Shown piece by piece: positions 52,553-64,000 of a stretch of 64,000 bases of DNA (position 1 is its first letter; every line of letters starts with the position of its first letter). The DNA is from Pomacea canaliculata. Taxonomy: Eukaryota > Mollusca > Gastropoda > Architaenioglossa > Ampullariidae. The position numbers were made by a program, and so were the translations under genes. The stretch covers positions 26,686,449 through 26,750,448 of the forward strand of contig NC_037590.1 in assembly GCF_003073045.1 (NCBI RefSeq). Reading direction: 5' to 3'. The notes under the pieces were generated by a model. It saw only the letters and a program-made list of their open reading frames with translations, was not told the origin of the DNA and did no database searches.

Positions 52553-54608
52553 GTCTTTGCTGCCTGGCATCGTGCGTCTACAAGTTATTATTTAGTTGTT
52601 TACAAGCGCAGTCCCCCCGATGGGAAATGTAGGGGAGGCAGCATTGGGCAATGTGGGAGACCGTAGTTAGCAGTCCTTGCTGTCCGTGTGAAGCAGTCTG
52701 GCACCAGCAGGCGGTGTTCTTGCTGTGTTGCTGCTATTTACTCTGCTGGCAACTGCCGGGTGTCCCCACCCCAGTCTCGCTACACCTCACCGCCGCTGAT
52801 CAATGTTCCCCGACACCGCCAACCTCACAGACTTCCAAATGAACTGCCATTGATCGCCATGACGGTTCACTTACAGTGCTGAAGAGTGAACGGCAGATGT
52901 CCCAAGGACACAATGCGATGTCATGTGTGACAGTCGAGGATGACACGTGACAAGTAAGTCAAGGAGAGGACTGACAGCTTCAACAAGACATCGGTTATCA
53001 CAGAAAGAGATCAAGACGGTGACAGACGACAGTGTGCCAACATCAAGAGGACAAACGAGATGTCAGGTGTAAAGATGACATAAATACAAACGACGAGCTG
53101 TGTGGTGTAGGAGAAACCTAATAACTTCCCTCACTGCTTTTCATAGGGCTGACACTGTCCATTGGTCACTGACGTCACTGGAGTACGGACCACAGAGGAA
53201 GCTTTGCTGTGACACGTGACAGGCAGTGTCGTCACTGGTACAACTGCTGACCACAATGCTGTACCTGCTGTACCTGTTGACCTCCATGGAGGATCACATC
53301 AATACCTCCCCTCATTGTCCTTCCATGCTGCGCTTCACTCCCCTGTCCTCCAGTCGTCCATTGTTATCAGCGGGTCGTTGTGCCAGTGCCAGTGCCAGTG
53401 CCAAGCTTGTGTCGACGGCTTTATCAGTGAACTGTTAATGTCAGTGGAATGCGGGTGGTCTTGGAGCCAACAGCTTGTATTGACGATTCGCGAGCAATGG
53501 TCGAGATGTCACGTGACAGTGGCCCGCACAGCGATACTGTCATGGTGACGTACTTCATCGTCGTCGCCGCCGTGACGCTAAGTCACGTCACTGGAGGGAC
53601 TCTCGACCTTGTTACCTCGTCACACTCGGTCATAGGAAGTCCAGTGTTCATGGTTTCAATTGTTGGCGAATATTATTGAGTGTTTGGTTTCCCAGATCCT
53701 AACCCTTCTCTTAGCATCCTGTCCTTAACAGTTATACACTACGTTAACTAGTGCATAGTCGGATATAGCCTTTAGACACTTAACTATACTGAACCAACAG
53801 CTAATTCACCAAAGCGACTGGCAAACCAGTTCCAGGTGAAAGCCTCCCTACCTTGACACACTAAAGAAATGCAAGATTAAGAGTTTAGTGTGGACCCGGT
53901 GTTCACGTGGATCTTGTCCGATAGTTTCTGCCTTACACGCACACGTGGGAGAGTTTGACAGACACTTGGTGATGTTCCCTAGCCTGTGTAGGTGGTATAT
54001 TGTGTGGGATATTGCGTGGTCCTCCCAACTTTGACCCCGGGTGGAGGCCGTTACCTGGCCTGCACTGTCGCGCCTGCTGCAGCAGCACGCTGACCTATGA
54101 CGTCACACTGACGCCGCCGCGTGCTATGCGTGACATTTGCAGACGTCCTCACCAGTGCTGGCACTTTCCCAGGCCGGAGAGTGGAGGGCCTTGTTCAGAT
54201 GCCGTACAAACAGACAACATAAGAACCTCCCCACAAACGAAGAACATGATGGATTACAAAAGAATTTTTTCTTTGAAGAAGAAAAATGAAAAACAAAAAA
54301 AGACAAATTGAAACTAGGGCTAACACAAAGATGTCATGATTGGGGAGACAAATATAGAGCTCAAGATCCGAAAACACCGAAAAGGAAAAGAAGCTGAAGA
54401 GAGGAAAAAATTATAAAAACGATAAAAAGGGAAAAGGTCAGAGGTTACGAAAAGATGTTTGAAGACACAGACACATTGTGAGCACAAATGGCGAGAGAGA
54501 AGAAAGGGAAGAGAAAGAGAGATTGATAAAAAAGCGAGTAAGCAAGCATGAGACAGAGAAAGTGAGAGGAATGTGTAAAAGGAGAAAAACAACTGTAGAT
54601 GTCCTGAC
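52553..54608. other. Intron of the CACNG-like gene
   Basis: Mixed-composition intron sequence. Open frames on both strands are unrelated to any family I recognise. Confidence 0.4.
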
Positions 54609-54690
54609 CAAGGTAGTGGTGGTCGTAGTTCTGGCTTTGGCTGATGTCTTCTTCCGAGGGAAACAAGTTGTGTGGCTGGCACTTCAGTCC
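54609..54690 (-). CDS. Candidate CACNG-like extracellular-loop exon
   Basis: An 82-base stretch between a TTTGCAG acceptor (54,691-54,693 for the CAG) and a weak donor GTCAGG (54,603-54,608). Starting at phase 0 it reads GLKCQPHNLFPSEEDISQS, then QNYDHHYL, and ends in phase 1, exactly what the micro-exon at 50,407 needs (G|AT codes Asp). The Cys fits the second cysteine of the GLW-C-C extracellular loop of claudin-fold proteins. Exon 1 must then end in phase 0, which it does in its TM1 frame but not in its GLW frame. That mismatch and the weak donor keep the confidence moderate. Confidence 0.45.
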
Positions 54691-54966
54691 CTGCAAACAA
54701 AATAAAAAGCACAATAATGCTATCAGACATGTTTATACATATGGACGACAGACAAATATTTAGCGATGAAGACAGTCACAGATAAGTCAAGGATGTTAGG
54801 TTCTTTGTCGACTACATCACATCTACAGCACATTAAAGTGCAAAGATACACTGGTCAGTAAATACATCTGATGGAAAACATGCCGGTAATGTAGTTCTCC
54901 CACACCTCATGGTTACCATGGTTACCATGACAGGAAACGTTCTGTCAAGAAATGAGTAGGAAACAA

Positions 54967-54990
54967 TGGTGGTGGTGGTGGTGGTGGTGG
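54967..54990. repeat. GGT trinucleotide run
   Basis: Eight GGT units in a row. Confidence 0.95.
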
Positions 54991-57900
54991 AACTACAAGA
55001 GCAGACAATACCGACACTAGTCCCCAGTCGAGCGAGTGGTACAGTGAGCCAAACACATCTTATGCACACACGTGGCCTCTTGTCCCACTAGGAGATCTGT
55101 TCGTGAAGATAAGCCCAAGATAGTGTAGACTGGCACTTTGCGGAACACTTAGCCAATATTTTAGTTCGAACCTTTGAATGCCTCTGATCAGACATAGGCA
55201 TGGGGCACAACAACGGAGGTTATGTACAGGACGCACATGGAGTTTCATGCTTTTGTTGTTTACCTGTCGTCTGTCAGGTGCTGTCGTTGATCTTCGCTAT
55301 TCTGTACCTGGTTGTTTATAGAACTCAAAGTAATTTGTACTGTTCTTTAGCGGGTTGTATAGAATACTGAACGATTGGTGAACGATTGGTTCAAGTGAAC
55401 GCCGCCACTCAAGCTTACATTTATTTACATCTATTTTGTAGGGGTAAAGGTCGTCGTGTTGACTTGTCACTGGTATATTTCTGTTGTAGACGACATAAGG
55501 GATAAGAGTTGTCGTGTTGACTTTTGTTCTGCTAGATTTATGTTGTTCAAGAGTTGATAACTGTTGTGGGATTAAAGTTTGTCGTGTTGACTTGTTGATG
55601 TTAGAGGAGAAATGCGGCGAAAACAACTCGTCACAGCCCCCGCACACCGCTCGCCATTCCTTTCCTTCGAGAATTTTTGTGGCGCAGGAGAAAGGGTCAT
55701 GACCTCAGCACTGCCAACCCTCCCTGCAGGCCCACCTCCTGTATATTTCGTGTTAGCCGACTTTTTTAACTGCTACCCACCCCTCCCGCTACCCTCCGCA
55801 CCTCACACACTCAATCTGTGTAATGATGCGAGTCGGTGCAGCTTCCTGTACAGTCCCCCGCAGCTGAATTCATTGAATTCAAAGGCCAGCTGCTGTCATG
55901 TTGGAGTATTGTACTCAGTATGGAGTGTCATACTCGTGTGTCACTCGGGTATCTCAAATACTTGTTGCTCTGGACTGACGTACGACGTATATTAGCATGC
56001 TTGCTTCTGGGCTACACAATAAGTAAACAGAGATTCGATATACATTACAAGTATCAACTGGTGTGTGCAGCTGCGCATTACAAATACCCGTTATTGTTAT
56101 TGTTATTGTTATCATCAACTACAGTGCCTCTGTCTCCCACACGCTGTGAACATGTCCCTGACTGAACATGATCAGTTCCCAGAAAACACGGAGTACAACA
56201 TTCAAAGGACCAACAGGACGTCAGATGCCGACTGTGCACACTAGCAATAAACAGTTTATCGGCAGTCACAAACACGGCGCCAGTAAACAGTAAACAGCAC
56301 GTGCAGTGGCGAACACTGACAGACAGACGCACAGCACGCAATGAGAGAGGTGCCGACACTGATACAGCCCCACGCGGCTCACATCGCACACTTCCATGAA
56401 TATTGATGAGGTTCCTCATAGATGAGATCGCTGATGACAGTAGTTAAGAATGGAAGGATAAAACATCTGCGCCACAGAGGCGATTCCCGAGGGTAATTTA
56501 CATCATTAGAGGGAAACATACACGGAATCGCAATTAGCACGTGGGCTGCAGGCCGCCTGTGTAAGGACAAGGACAAGGACAAGGACATCATTGGCTGGTC
56601 CTGCTTCCTGCAGTCGGTGGCCAGCATCTTCACAATAGTGGACATCATCATAACTTGTGATCAACTATGTCGTAGTTCAACTTGTGCTTGAGAAATCTTA
56701 TCTACACCTTGGAGGTACCCTGGACGCCCAGAAAAACAAACTGACGGATGTACATTATGTCAGAGGAAGCGGAAGCCTCAGTGACTGCCTACACCCAGTC
56801 TCTCCACACTGCCCTCCATCCCTTCCACACACACGCATACACACTCGTGAACCTACTCACAGCAGGCAAGTAAAATTATGAGAAAGAGCACGCGCTGTTA
56901 CTCGGTGCACATGCACGTGCCTGACTGGCACAGCTTTCCTCCATATCTGAGGCAGAGAAGCAGCGGTTAGCACTTGTTTCAGCATCTGAGATAAACGACT
57001 GCCAGTTAAGTTATTGCTGATGTTCAAGAGAGACGAGAGTTAGTTACAGTTACTCGCTCTCAACACTCTGTGTCCTCCCCTAGTTCCTCATCGCCCCATG
57101 ATTTATATAGCAGACCGGTGTGTGTGGAGAGAGAGAGGGAGAAAGAGAAAAAACTGTGTTGTTATCGCCTGACCACACAATGCTGTTCACGACCACAAAC
57201 GCCGAGGTTATCTCAGTTTCCCTATTAACATTTCGATCCCGTTATTCGCCTTGTCATTCCCACCCTGTCGTGCCCTGTCGTTTTGTGTGGAGAGTACAGT
57301 ATCCTTCCTGACAGTCGAACTGACGTACACACGTGTAATATACACACGCGCATGCTCTCAACTGCAAAAGAAAGAAAGAGGAAGGATGAAGAGAGGGACT
57401 CAACACGTTCAAGCTCTCCTGCAAATCGCCTGAAAAGCACATCTGGTATCTGGCACACGCCGCTAATGGTCGGAGGTAAGAGGGTGGCCGGGTGGGTGAT
57501 GGAGTGGCAGCGAGTATTGCAGTCAGTCGGTTCTGTCGGCCGTGCAGTGCACGTGTTTAACACACACACATACAGAGAGGGGGGCTCCGGCAAGTTGCTC
57601 TCCCCCCCCCACTGCACCACAGTGATGCTTGCTGTGTGCTCTCCCATGGGCATGGGGAACGTTCTGTGTGACCCCCCGGTGTACACCGGGTGCGTGTCAA
57701 ACAAGTCTTAACTCCACTCATGCCACATCTTTCACTCTCACTACCTTTTGTAGCCCTGGCTGCTTACACGGCGGAAAACAAACTAATACTAACCAAACGT
57801 TTAGCTGCTCTGTGCGCCGACTGATCGACAGTACATCTGGTGAACACAAGGCTACTCGCCACTCTTTGTCAAAACAACGAGCAAAAACACTGATTTATGT

Positions 57901-59457
57901 TCGGAGGGGTAAAATACCTACTTTGCAGGAGACGAAAACAAATATTTACGTTCTCAATGAAGAAGAGATAAGATCGGGATTTTTTCTGACCATCGCTAAA
58001 TCATGGGGAAGAATAAATAAACTATTGTTTGTGTTGATGTCACGCTTAATGATTTCGCTTAAAATGAGACAAGACAAGAATTTACTTCTTTGGTACAAAA
58101 TGAGTTGTAAAACAGTTCTTTTTCGCGGTTCAGGGAAGGAAAGAAATGATTGTTGAAAAACGAGTGTGGTCATTAACATTCTCAGAAGGCGTCTGGCATT
58201 TGCATCTGTTGAGGCTGGCGAGAGGAGCGCTGACTGTGCTGAGGGTAAAACAGCAAAAAAAAAAAGTAAAACAGAAATCTGGTTTTTCTCTGAAAGTCAA
58301 GCAGCTGTTTTCAAACTGTTTTCAAACTGTGTGTAAACCTCAGAGTCTGGCAGCTGCGATTCCAGCATTCCTCCTTGCAAGGGTAAGCGTATCCGCCATG
58401 ATGCGTCTGTCCGCTGTAGCCGAGGCCGCCATTGCTGAGGGAAGCAGTTCATTCACAGACGAAATAAAGGTTTTTCTTTCAACTCTTCAACTGGGAATCT
58501 TCCTCCACTTTCCCTTCTCGCCCGCTAATCACTACCTCTGTACTCCGCTCCGTCTGCGGTCATCGACCTTTACCGACAAGGCGAGTCCCACGTGACTGAA
58601 CTACGTCACCGCGTCACTAACATAACTCGGTTAGTAGGTACGTCCCACGTGACTGAGCTGTTACAGTGTTTGTGTTAGCTGGCAGATAGTCGCTAAATCA
58701 CTTCGCAGCATTACCAGCAACTGGTCCGTGAAATGGGTCGAGAGTGATGAGGAAAGCATCTGGAGTCAAACAGACCGCCAAGATCACGTGATCACGTGAA
58801 GACAGACGTGTTGCTATGACAGTGTGTACCAGACTGCCTGTGTCTTATAGAACTTAGCGATTAAGTGAGGATGGGGCGTGAAAGTCTGCTCTGCGGGACA
58901 TTTCGCTGCGTCGAAAGATTTCTTTGCTAATGAAGGCGATGTGCTACAGCTGTCAAATGCCATCGATCTGCGCATGCGCCCGCTGCTCGTCAGGGCGGTA
59001 ATCAGGGCGTGACGGGCTTGAGTTACGGGCCTTGTGTACACAGGCAGTCGTCAAACGTCTGCAGTTTATTGTGCATGTTGTACAGCGTGAATACCTTTAG
59101 TTAATTTTACTTTAGAGACTCCCATTAAATGGCTTACACGGCAGCGCGTGAAGGAGAGCCAGGCACTGCAGTCAGTGGAGTCACACGTCACGAGAGAAAC
59201 ATCACGACAGGAAGTGTGTGAAATGTGAAGAGTGGAATACCTACAGCGCGAGAACATGCGAGACTGTGTACACACTACATGTCATGTCAGGGTTTAGTAT
59301 GTGATGTCAGTCTGTGTAAAGCTACAAAGGTCATGTCATGATGTGATGTCAGCCTGTGGGACATGACGTAAGCAGTGACCCATTGAGGATTTTTGGTACA
59401 ACGGCCACAGTATTATGCATGGCCACCGTAGTGTGTACCTCTACTATACATGCTCAG
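54991..59457. other. First intron of the CACNG-like gene
   Basis: Contains three spaced copies of GTCGTGTTGACTT (about 55,452, 55,511 and 55,581), i.e. a degenerate 60-70-bp repeat. Open frames up to 175 codons occur near 57,200-58,600 on the plus strand but overlap one another and show no domain, so they are not called as genes. Confidence 0.4.
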
Positions 59458-59588
59458 TGTGGGGCTCGTATTGTAAATGGCCAATGTTGTGGGGCTCGTA
59501 CTGTACATACCTAGTGTGGGGCTCGTACTGTAGTGTGGGGCTCATACTGTAATACCCAGTGTGGGGCTCGTGCTGTACATGCCCAGTC
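59458..59588. repeat. GTGGGGCTCGTACTGTA minisatellite
   Basis: Five units of 18-32 bases, each starting GTGGGGCTCGTA or a variant. Confidence 0.8.
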
Positions 59589-60453
59589 TACAGCACCCGT
59601 TGTACACATGCCTGTTTTCTGTCCAGCAAGACAAAGCCTTGTACTTAAAGCTCTCTCCTCCTGGTGTTGGTCCTCTCCTATTGCGATGTCTACAGACGGA
59701 GGAGCTAAAAATAGAAGTCGTATTCTCAATCAATATGGCTTCTACACAGTAAAGCTTGTTTACAGCGCGGTGACAGTCCACGACAGATACCAAACATGCC
59801 ATCAGTACTGCAAGTTTACTCCATTTGTAACCGGAGTGATTTGCTATCACCCTTCTTCTTCCTTGGAAAATGCTTTGATGACGAACGCCATGTAAAAAGG
59901 AAAACGACTTTTGAGAATTGAAATGAATTAAATGTTTGCCCTTCGCCTCTGCCTCCCTCCCTACCTCCTTGCTCTCTTGGTGTCAGTAGTAATCATGTGG
60001 TGCAGACCCCTGGTGTCAGAGCTAATCTTACATGGTGCATACTCCACGTGGTGAAGGTTGGGTTACGTTAGGGCACATCAGTCAAAGCCTACTCTCTACA
60101 AGAACATATTAGGGTGAGCAGGGAACAGCAAGTTGGAGTTCAGATGATACTCCCATCCCTTCTTCCTAATCCATTCAATCACACTGGATATACATTTTCT
60201 TCTATAATCTCTGTAATGTAGTTACATAGATTAACAAGCATTTGTGAAACCATTAGCTTGTTAGAGCTTTTGAACTAGACATCTACAGACTCACTATCAC
60301 TCACTAACGCACTCAAGCATGACGGTGACCGCAGGCGTACACGTGTTGTGTGTCAGAGAGCGTGCATGCATGTTTGTCAAAGGCTTTGAACACAACGGAC
60401 AAAGCTGCAGATAACAGTTTGAGTCACGTGATTTGTGCACAAGTACTACTCAC

Positions 60454-60740
60454 ACGTGTTGTGCGTGACAGCTCCAGACGACGAGAGGTGGCGCCTCTGC
60501 AGCACTCGACAGAAGCGCCACAGTCCCGTGTAGGCGCTGAGGAGATAGGCTTGGAACCGTTGCCGTTGACGACGTTGACGACGTTGACCTCGGGCTGCGG
60601 TATGTACAGCTGCAGCCAGTAGTCCGTGCTGACGGCCACCAGCTGCAGCAGGACGCCCAGCACCGTGCCGCACGTGGCCAGCAGCAGAGAGCGCGCCTCG
60701 GAGAGTTCTGCTGCACGCGCATCACCACGCTCTTCCACAT
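60454..60740 (-). CDS. CACNG-like subunit, exon 1 (N-terminus, TM1, GLW motif), frame-disrupted
   Basis: First coding exon of a voltage-gated calcium channel gamma/TARP-like protein. In one frame the minus strand reads LLLATCGTVLGVLLQL and VAVSTDYWLQLYIPQ: TM1 followed by the STDYW motif typical of the family. In a second frame, about 30 codons on, it reads SAYTGLWRFCRV, the GLW-x-x-C signature of the claudin-fold extracellular loop. The most likely start, ATG at 60,738-60,740 (MWKSVVMRVQQ), is in a third frame; an alternative ATG at 60,766-60,768 is in the TM1 frame. The exon ends at a strong donor GTGAGT (60,448-60,453). A working exon needs small indel corrections, so either the assembly has errors or the gene is decayed. 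Intact frames in exons 4-5 favour errors. Confidence 0.7.
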
Positions 60741-61750
60741 GCTGACCCTCCTCCTCTCCTCCATACACCCAAGTGAAGACCAGGGGCAGACGATCCCCAC
60801 GTCACCTCATTTGTCACCACCGCCAACCGGAAGTGTCGAAGCAGCTGCGTGTGGCGGGACCTTTTCACAGAACTCTGGGAAAAAGTTGGCAGGTAGCGAC
60901 TGTTCCAGAAGTGAAACTTGTTCTGTGAGGACTTAGCGCTCGGCGTGGTGAAGTCGTGGCGTGGGTCTTTGTCACAGCCGCGCGGTGCATCAACTGTTTT
61001 GGACGCGCGTCAGACTGACGGCCTCTCACCACGCGCGTCACACAGTGGCACGGCGCTGTTGTTTGCAGTCTTCAGCAGCCGTCCTGTGGCGGCGCACGCC
61101 GCAGTCTTCACCTGCCTGCTACACACGCGCACATGCGCTCACGCACGCACGCACACACACACACGCGTACACATAGCTGCGCCTGACACGACTTGCCGCT
61201 TGGTGGCGTGCACAAAGCTGGTGTGTACATGCTACGCTCTCCGACATGTCGCACGCTGACGTCACTGCTAGTGGGGGCACTGGCCGCTGTGTGGCGCTGG
61301 CGGCCCGTGGCGCATGATGATGGCGGGCCTCCCCATCCCCCCCGGCCCTCCCGTGGAGCGGAAAGTGGCGAGGTTGGCTGCTGACCCAGTCCCGCGCCTT
61401 GTCGACGCTTCTTCCTGTGGGCTGCAGGCAGGCGCCAGACGCGGGTCTGTGTGCGCATGCGCGGGCGTGTGTGTGTGTGTGCGCGTGTGTGTGTGTGCCT
61501 GTGTGTGCGCTGTGTGTGTGTGGGAGCTAGAGAAGGTTGGGGTCAAGGGCTTGAGAGAGACGGAGCTGCGAGCGGCCGGCCGATGATAACGTGCAGTGTG
61601 TGTGTGTGAGTGTGGAGCTGAGCTCGTGCGCGGCGATAATGATGCTGATGCCGATGCTGATGCTGCTGTAACGGTTGGCGTTTTTCCAAACTGTTCTTTC
61701 ATCTGTTGAGATGCTGTCGTTACCAATTAAAGATGCCAGCAAGGGAATAT
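60741..61750. promoter_or_regulatory. GC-rich upstream region of the CACNG-like gene
   Basis: Sequence directly upstream (minus sense) of exon 1 is markedly richer in G, C and CpG than the rest of the window and probably holds the 5' UTR and promoter. It includes CA/GT runs at about 61,140-61,170 and 61,465-61,530 and a GATGCT triplet-type repeat near 61,638-61,668. A 152-codon His/Thr/Ser-rich minus-strand frame crossing these runs is a by-product of the repeats. No specific promoter motif was identified. Confidence 0.4.
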
Positions 61751-62089
61751 GTGGTCTGTGGGGTGGCTCGGCCCTGTGCTTCGCAAGTGATCGGGAACCA
61801 CCTTCAGGCGCTACCTCGCCGCCACCTCAAAGCCGCCATTAGCTGTGCCCCAGTTCCTTCCCCTGCTCTCTCTGTGAGTGAGAAAGAGTAGCTGTGTGTT
61901 TGTGTGGCAGACACCTATGTAGATCACAATTTCACACAAAAACTTGACTGACGATCATAAGAGAGAAAAGTGCGTGAAGGGAGAGCACTCGCCATCGATT
62001 GGGTTCATATGCGTACAATGGACGATGTATGTACGGGATGCTTGCATGATACAATATCTGTCAGCACGTGTGTTTGTGTACAAACCCTA

Positions 62090-62510
62090 ATGTAGTCACA
62101 TCTGTGTGGCTATACAAACTGTACTGTAGTCACATCTACCAACTCTTTATACCACACTGTGTATCGCTATCACACCCCGCTGTCATCTAACTGCCGTACA
62201 AACCTAACTGACATCTCTATTGTTTTCAAACCTGTCATCTGTGTATTGCTGTAATCTCTGTAATCATATATGTATTTCTGTGCAAACCGCTGTCGTCACA
62301 TCTGTATTGCTATAGACCCAACTGTCTTCTGTATCGCTGTATAAACCAGTCATGTGTGTCCATGTACACACCTTGCTGTCCTCTGTCTGGCTGTGTACTG
62401 TGTACTGTTCTAAAACCACACTAACATATGTATCATTGTAAAACTCTGTTTTCAACTGCTAAAGGTATTGTTGTACTAACCACTCTTTCATCTGTCTGGC
62501 TGTACAACCC
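62090..62510. repeat. Degenerate ~35-bp tandem repeat
   Basis: Loosely repeated CATCTGTATTGCTGTACAAACC-like units, about ten in all. The clearest pair is at 62,070-62,140, where ACTGTAGTCACATCT occurs twice. Confidence 0.6.
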
Positions 62511-64000
62511 CAAACATCATCATCATGCAGCAGGACCAGCCACACGGTAAAGATGGGGGAGGGGAAAAGAACGAGAAAATGCCAACTGACAAATAACAAA
62601 CGACTTCATACTTCAAAGGTTCATTTCCAATCGCTACAACTAGAGTAAAATACATCCAACACTCACATACTACTTTTATTACAACAGGTGCCACTGCTTC
62701 CGTTTACAACTGCGGCAGTGCGCCTGGATGGTGGCTAGACATGCCTCAGTGTACATTCAACAGATTGCATATCTCCACAGGTATACATACACATTCCATG
62801 AGTTTAAAAGACTGGGAAGTGGAATGCAGCACAAAGGGCAAAGGGGACGGGAGGGGACACACAACACGCCTGGTAGAACTGATGTTCAGGATGTTAACGC
62901 TCGTCACGCTGTCGTCCTCATCGTCAACGTCATCGCAGTCCTCGTGACCTTACATCGTACATCACGTGAGTGTGCAGGGAGCAGAACAGTGGCTGTGGTT
63001 GAGTGGTTATCATCATTATCAGCCTTTCACAACACAAGGGTGGGCTAGGTCCTGGTGGTGGTGAACGGCAAGCAGTCAGCTAAACACTTACTCAAGATAA
63101 TTGCTTAGCTGACTGCTAGGCCTTAGCCATCCTGCTAGCACAGCAGCCACTCGAGCATCAGACCACAGAGTTTCGTCAAGTTGAAAAGGCTGTTGATCAT
63201 TAGTACCCCATCTCCCACCACGTATTGAGGGATGCTATATAAATGTACGGGGATGAGTGCAAAGTAGGATGCTGAATGTGGATGTCAGCAAAACTAAAAG
63301 TGTTCTGCCTGGGTAACGTATCATGAGAAAGATAAGTAGCAGAATATGAGCTTTAGAAAAGTAAACACATGTATACACACTAGCAAGAGGACAACCAACT
63401 CCCCGACACACATTAACATGCAAAGCAATCAGAAAGAAATTATCGGAAAGAATTGTGTAAACACAAAGCGGCCACTTGTTGTGTTGAGACGAGCTGGACA
63501 CGTGTTGTTATGATTCACATTCAGTGGTATTGCTCCAAGGGAGAGAACTCAAACACAGGAACGATTAGACAGCTGCATTCCGCTGTAAACACAGCAATGA
63601 CATGACACAGTACACATGACACAGTACACATGACACAGTACACACCCTACAGACACTAGTCATCAGGACTGTTTGATTTCCTTACTTGACATCAGGTATT
63701 CTTATTCTCTCTGTCTTTACGGGGTGTGTAGTGTTCCCCACACGGAGTAGACCAACATTTCTACGTACTGTGGAACTCTACTATCTTTACTCTACAACTC
63801 TCGCCCTCTCTTACTCATAGACAGACGTGCGTGGAGAAAAAAAAAGAGGAAAAGAGAGGAGGAAAGAAATAAAGACCTGATCTGTTGATGAGAAATGAGT
63901 GAAGGGATGAGCGATAAAAGAACGAATACAAGAGGAGCGAATCTAAAAGGAGGAAGGGAGGGAAATAAAGACAGAAAGAAGGACTATATTTAGCAAAGAG
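62511..64000. other. Right flank without a recognised gene
   Basis: No gene supported. A short ACACAGTACACATG tandem (three units) lies at about 63,603-63,645, and a purine-rich stretch runs from 63,830 to the end. Confidence 0.45.

Noticed and set aside
57629..58595. Plus-strand frames of 175 and 149 codons
   Set aside because: They overlap each other in different frames, lie in a CACNG-like intron and show no recognisable domain.
61268..61726. His/Thr/Ser-rich 152-residue minus-strand frame
   Set aside because: Its length comes from CA/GT runs and triplet repeats in the GC-rich upstream region.

Overview
The window is nuclear DNA from a multicellular animal, probably an invertebrate and possibly a mollusc (the taxon is inference). 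Evidence: short exons bounded by GT-AG splice sites and separated by multi-kilobase introns, many CA/GT microsatellites and minisatellites, hAT transposons, a non-LTR retrotransposon relic and a tRNA-like SINE head. Nothing prokaryotic (operons, ribosome binding sites) is visible, and most open frames longer than 60 codons look like chance.

Layout. 1-1,650: a repeat block of 14-bp and 54-bp units next to a degenerate 3' end of 28S rRNA (minus strand), i.e. a probable relic of ribosomal DNA plus its intergenic spacer. 2,447-8,106 (minus): a three-exon gene for a secreted or GPI-type Ly6/uPAR three-finger protein with ten cysteines. Its first intron carries a 2.28-kb hAT transposon (3,156-5,439) and a 544-bp hAT-type MITE (6,030-6,573), each with a perfect 8-bp target duplication. 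8,240-15,130: gene-poor DNA with minisatellites.

15,133-46,720 is the dominant oddity. The segment 15,133-31,318, a 100-base N gap, and the segment 31,419-46,720 are two versions of the same sequence. Left contig end and right contig start overlap by about 15-16 kb but were scaffolded in series, so the apparent tandem duplication is most likely an assembly artefact (unmerged overlap or haplotypes). Both versions contain the last two exons of a claudin-fold gene; the left version is broken by two small indels and the right one reads through.

38,260-60,740 (minus): that gene, modelled as five exons over about 22 kb, encodes a four-pass membrane protein of the voltage-gated calcium channel gamma subunit/TARP (CACNG) family. 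Exon 1 holds TM1 and the GLW motif, two small exons continue the extracellular loop, one exon carries TM2 and the start of TM3, and the last carries the rest of TM3, TM4 and a short tail. Splice phases of exons 2-5 are consistent; exon 1 needs frame corrections. A 218-bp palindromic MITE lies in an intron. 60,800-64,000 is the upstream flank (GC-rich near exon 1) with minisatellites and no further gene I can support.
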